This document shows, in pieces, positions 5,877 to 7,594 of a stretch of 7,594 nt of DNA (positions are counted from its first letter, which is position 1; each line of letters begins with the position of its first letter). The notes under the pieces were generated by a model. That model searched no databases. It saw only the letters and a list, made by a program, of their open reading frames with translations, and was not told the origin of the DNA. The position numbers were made by a program, and so were the translations under genes. Source of the stretch: JAOUEE01 sp051011595 (GTDB lineage: Bacteria > Actinomycetota > Acidimicrobiia > Acidimicrobiales > SHLQ01); NCBI GenBank assembly GCA_051011595.1, contig JBPCTQ010000189.1, forward strand, positions 1 to 7,594, read 5' to 3'.

Positions 5877-6785
5877 ATGACCGAGCCGTACGACGAGTTC
5901 TCGATGCTGCCGGACAATTGCCGCGACGCCGGGCTCGAGTGGCCCGGTGAGCAGGCCGTTCGCCGCAGCACCGTCACGCTGGCGTCAGGCTTGAGTCTGA
6001 GCCTCATCGAATGGGGTACGTCGGCGCCCGAATTGGTGCTGCTCCACGGCGGGGCCCAGAACGCCCACACCTGGGACACCGTGGCGCTGGCCCTCGGCCG
6101 GCCCCTCGTCGCCATCGACCTGCCCGGCCACGGCCATTCCGACTGGCGGCCCGAGCAGAACTACGACCCGTCGTCGATGGCCGACGATGTCGCCGTCGCC
6201 GTTTCGCTGTTGGCACCCGACGCCAAGCTGGTGGCCGGCATGTCGCTCGGCGGCCTCACGGCATTGTGTCTGGCGGCGCAACATCCTGAGCTGGTGCGTC
6301 GCCTGGCCCTGATCGATGTGACACCCGGCGTCGACCACGCCAAGGCCGAGCCGATCGTGACCTTCGTCAGCGGTCCGGAGTCGTTCGCGTCCTTCGACGA
6401 GATCCTGGCCCGCACCATCGAACACAACCCCACCCGCAGCGAGTCCTCGCTGCGGCGGGGTGTGTTGCACAATGCCCGCGAGCTCCCCGACGGCACGTGG
6501 AGCTGGCGTTATGACCCCATGCGCGACTGGAAGTCGGCCGAGGGGTCCGACAGTGAGCCGACGATGCCCGACTTCGGTTCGATGTGGGACCACGTCGAAC
6601 GCCTCGATGTGGCGGTGAGTCTCTATCTCGGCGGGGCGTGGAGTGTGGTCGACGAGGCCGATGTGGCCGAGTTCGGGCGCCGTTGCCCCGAGGCCGAGAT
6701 CGTCACCGTCGACGGCGCCGGCCACAGCATCCAGGGTGATCGACCGGTGGAGCTGGCCGGTCTGCTCGAGGGTCTGTTGGGCTGA
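5877..6785 (+). CDS. Alpha/beta hydrolase fold protein
   Basis: This is a cytosolic hydrolase of 302 residues, probably an esterase- or lactonase-like enzyme of unknown substrate. The oxyanion-hole HGG is at 57-59, the nucleophile elbow GMSLGG at 121-126 with Ser123, and the catalytic histidine is probably H283 in GAGHSIQGDRP. The region between 150 and 240 forms the variable cap. The third triad residue is unclear. Where relatives carry Asp after the seventh strand (a GGxSDVV-type motif), this protein reads GGAWSVV, with Ser256 at that place by my hand alignment. D147 in IDVTPG, after the sixth strand, or one of the nearby acids D259 and D262 could serve instead. The frame extends upstream through the permease region, but that translation is Arg/Ser-rich and shadow-like. 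The ATG at 5877, with an AGGGGAG site 12 nt before it, is therefore chosen. It ends 25 nt from the stop of the convergent deacetylase gene. Confidence 0.92.
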   Translation: MTEPYDEFSMLPDNCRDAGLEWPGEQAVRRSTVTLASGLSLSLIEWGTSAPELVLLHGGAQNAHTWDTVALALGRPLVAIDLPGHGHSDWRPEQNYDPSSMADDVAVAVSLLAPDAKLVAGMSLGGLTALCLAAQHPELVRRLALIDVTPGVDHAKAEPIVTFVSGPESFASFDEILARTIEHNPTRSESSLRRGVLHNARELPDGTWSWRYDPMRDWKSAEGSDSEPTMPDFGSMWDHVERLDVAVSLYLGGAWSVVDEADVAEFGRRCPEAEIVTVDGAGHSIQGDRPVELAGLLEGLLG

Positions 6786-6810
6786 GCAACCGGGCCTCTC
6801 GGGGTCTGTG

Positions 6811-7545
6811 TCAGAGATCGTCGATGAGTCTGAACGCTTCGGCTGCGCCCAGCCCGTGATCGGCGCCGGTCTCGGCCAGCTCGGCCTCGATCTTGTCTCG
6901 GAAGCGACGACGCTGGGTTTCGTCGGCCCGGTCGTCGATCTCCATCGTGGTCTCGAACTGGCTCTCGTGGGCCTCCAGCGCCGCCGCCTTGGCTGCACCG
7001 AAGCCGGCGACATCGATCACCAGATCGGGTTCCTCGCTCTCGAAGAGCAACAGGGCGTCGGGCCGGTGATGATCGAGGCCGTGTTCGGGGAAGAAGTGCG
7101 GGTCGCGGGCGGCAACGATGCCCTCCACGGTGAGCAGTCCCGCCTCGCGATGATCGGGGTGCAGTCGCCATCGTTGCCACGGGTCGTGGCCCAGCACCAC
7201 CTGCGGCCGAAGGCGACGGATGACCAGGGCCACACGTCCGCGGGTGGCCAGGTCGGCCTGCAGCTCGCCGTCGACCTCGCCCAGGAACGACACCTCGCCG
7301 GTGGCGCCCAGCGCCCGAGCGGCAGCCCGCTGCTCGTCCTGGCGTCGGGCGACGAGTGCGGCGGTGTCGGCGTCGACATCCCAGGTGCCTTTGGACCCGT
7401 CGGTGCAGATCAGGTGGTGGACCACACAACCATCGGCGGCCCACCGGGCCAACGTGGCCCCGCACCCGAACTCGGCATCGTCGGGGTGCGCGGCGATGGC
7501 CAGTGCCGAAGCGGGGGTGGCGAAGGTGGTGGAGACCGTGGACAT
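6811..7545 (-). CDS. PIG-L / LmbE family deacetylase
   Basis: This is a zinc-dependent N-acetylglucosaminyl-type deacetylase of 244 residues. The family removes acetyl or related acyl groups from amino-sugar conjugates, for example in mycothiol biosynthesis (MshB), in conjugate detoxification (Mca) and in GPI-anchor assembly (PIG-L). The metal and catalytic motif AHPDDAEFGCG is at 19-29, with H20 and D23 as likely zinc ligands and D22 as likely general base. The second motif HPDHR is at 129-133, with H132 as the third zinc ligand. The TDGSKGTW segment (48-55) is also typical of actinobacterial members. It is shorter than MshB or Mca (about 290-300 residues) and lacks visible features that would assign it to either, so I give no gene symbol. 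The ATG at 7545 lies 7 nt after the stop of the upstream minus-strand gene and has no Shine-Dalgarno sequence, so translation is probably coupled to that gene. Confidence 0.93.
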   Translation of the reverse strand: MSTVSTTFATPASALAIAAHPDDAEFGCGATLARWAADGCVVHHLICTDGSKGTWDVDADTAALVARRQDEQRAAARALGATGEVSFLGEVDGELQADLATRGRVALVIRRLRPQVVLGHDPWQRWRLHPDHREAGLLTVEGIVAARDPHFFPEHGLDHHRPDALLLFESEEPDLVIDVAGFGAAKAAALEAHESQFETTMEIDDRADETQRRRFRDKIEAELAETGADHGLGAAEAFRLIDDL

Positions 7546-7552
7546 GGGTGGT

Positions 7553-7594
7553 TCAGTACTCGGCGATCATGAAGCTGGCCAGCCCTTCGAGATC
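7553..7594 (-). CDS. C-terminal end of an unidentified gene, truncated by window edge
   Basis: Read on the minus strand, the last 42 bases form 13 sense codons and TGA, encoding DLEGLASFMIAEY. Codons are mostly G/C-ending, as in the neighbouring genes, and the stop lies 7 nt before the deacetylase ATG, typical of an operon junction. The fragment is too short to identify a product. It could also be a chance open stretch, but its spacing and codon use favour a real gene. Confidence 0.5.
   Translation of the reverse strand, partial: DLEGLASFMIAEY

Noticed and set aside
4765..5877. Plus-strand open frame of 370 codons over the ATPase end and the permease
   Set aside because: It is a shifted frame of two real genes, rich in Arg and Gly, with no recognisable domain or membrane pattern.
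6786..6810. Possible bidirectional terminator between the convergent hydrolase and deacetylase genes
   Set aside because: The 25-nt gap contains only a trivial 3-bp self-complementarity (CCG...CGG) and no T-run on either strand.
5985..7013. Minus-strand open frame of 342 codons opposite the hydrolase and across the deacetylase end
   Set aside because: It is antisense to two well-supported genes, and its composition is what G/C third-position bias produces on the opposite strand. It shows no family motif.
1..7594. CRISPR arrays, tRNA or rRNA genes, transposases, prophage genes
   Set aside because: I saw no regularly spaced repeats, no cloverleaf-like segments, and no integrase or transposase motifs on either strand.

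Overview
This is a GC-rich window (roughly two-thirds G+C by eye, with third codon positions almost all G or C) packed with bacterial chromosomal genes. The base composition, TANNNT -10 boxes placed only 6 nt before start codons, an F/YxxGxHxC P450 of the CYP125/142-like type, a DUF2007-like membrane-anchored protein and a PIG-L/LmbE deacetylase together suggest an actinobacterium. An Acidimicrobiia-type lineage is my guess, but the sequence does not prove it. I see no mobile element, CRISPR array, tRNA or rRNA. The longest stretch without a gene is about 130 bases (2289-2421).

Layout. Left part (1-2421): the 3' part of a short-chain dehydrogenase (1-666, +) meets a cytochrome P450 (671-1870, -) tail to tail with only 4 bases between the stops. 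Upstream of the P450, on the same strand, lies a small protein with a DUF2007-like N-terminal domain and one C-terminal membrane helix (1899-2288, -). A short divergent region then leads into the plus-strand genes. Middle (2422-5818, +): a compact zinc-dependent alcohol dehydrogenase (2422-3363) is followed by a hairpin and a promoter. Next come a PEBP/YbhB-like protein (3433-4047), an ABC exporter ATPase that starts with TTG 8 nt after the PEBP stop (4056-5000), and its ABC-2 permease, which overlaps the ATPase by a GTGA junction (4997-5818). These three look like one transcription unit. Right part: an alpha/beta hydrolase (5877-6785, +) meets a PIG-L deacetylase (6811-7545, -) tail to tail. 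The last 42 bases hold the C-terminal codons of another minus-strand gene that lies 7 nt upstream of the deacetylase.

How the genes fit together. The only strongly supported functional unit is the two-component ABC exporter (ATPase plus permease), with the PEBP protein translationally close in front of it. The P450 and the dehydrogenases suggest oxidative metabolism of lipid- or sterol-like or xenobiotic compounds, but no pathway can be assigned from this window. I did not find a convincing new multi-gene system. The points most worth a second look are a set of leaderless-type promoters, a hairpin that holds the -35 element of the PEBP promoter in its loop, a trimmed alcohol dehydrogenase whose cofactor site suggests NADP(H), and a hydrolase whose usual catalytic aspartate position appears to be serine.
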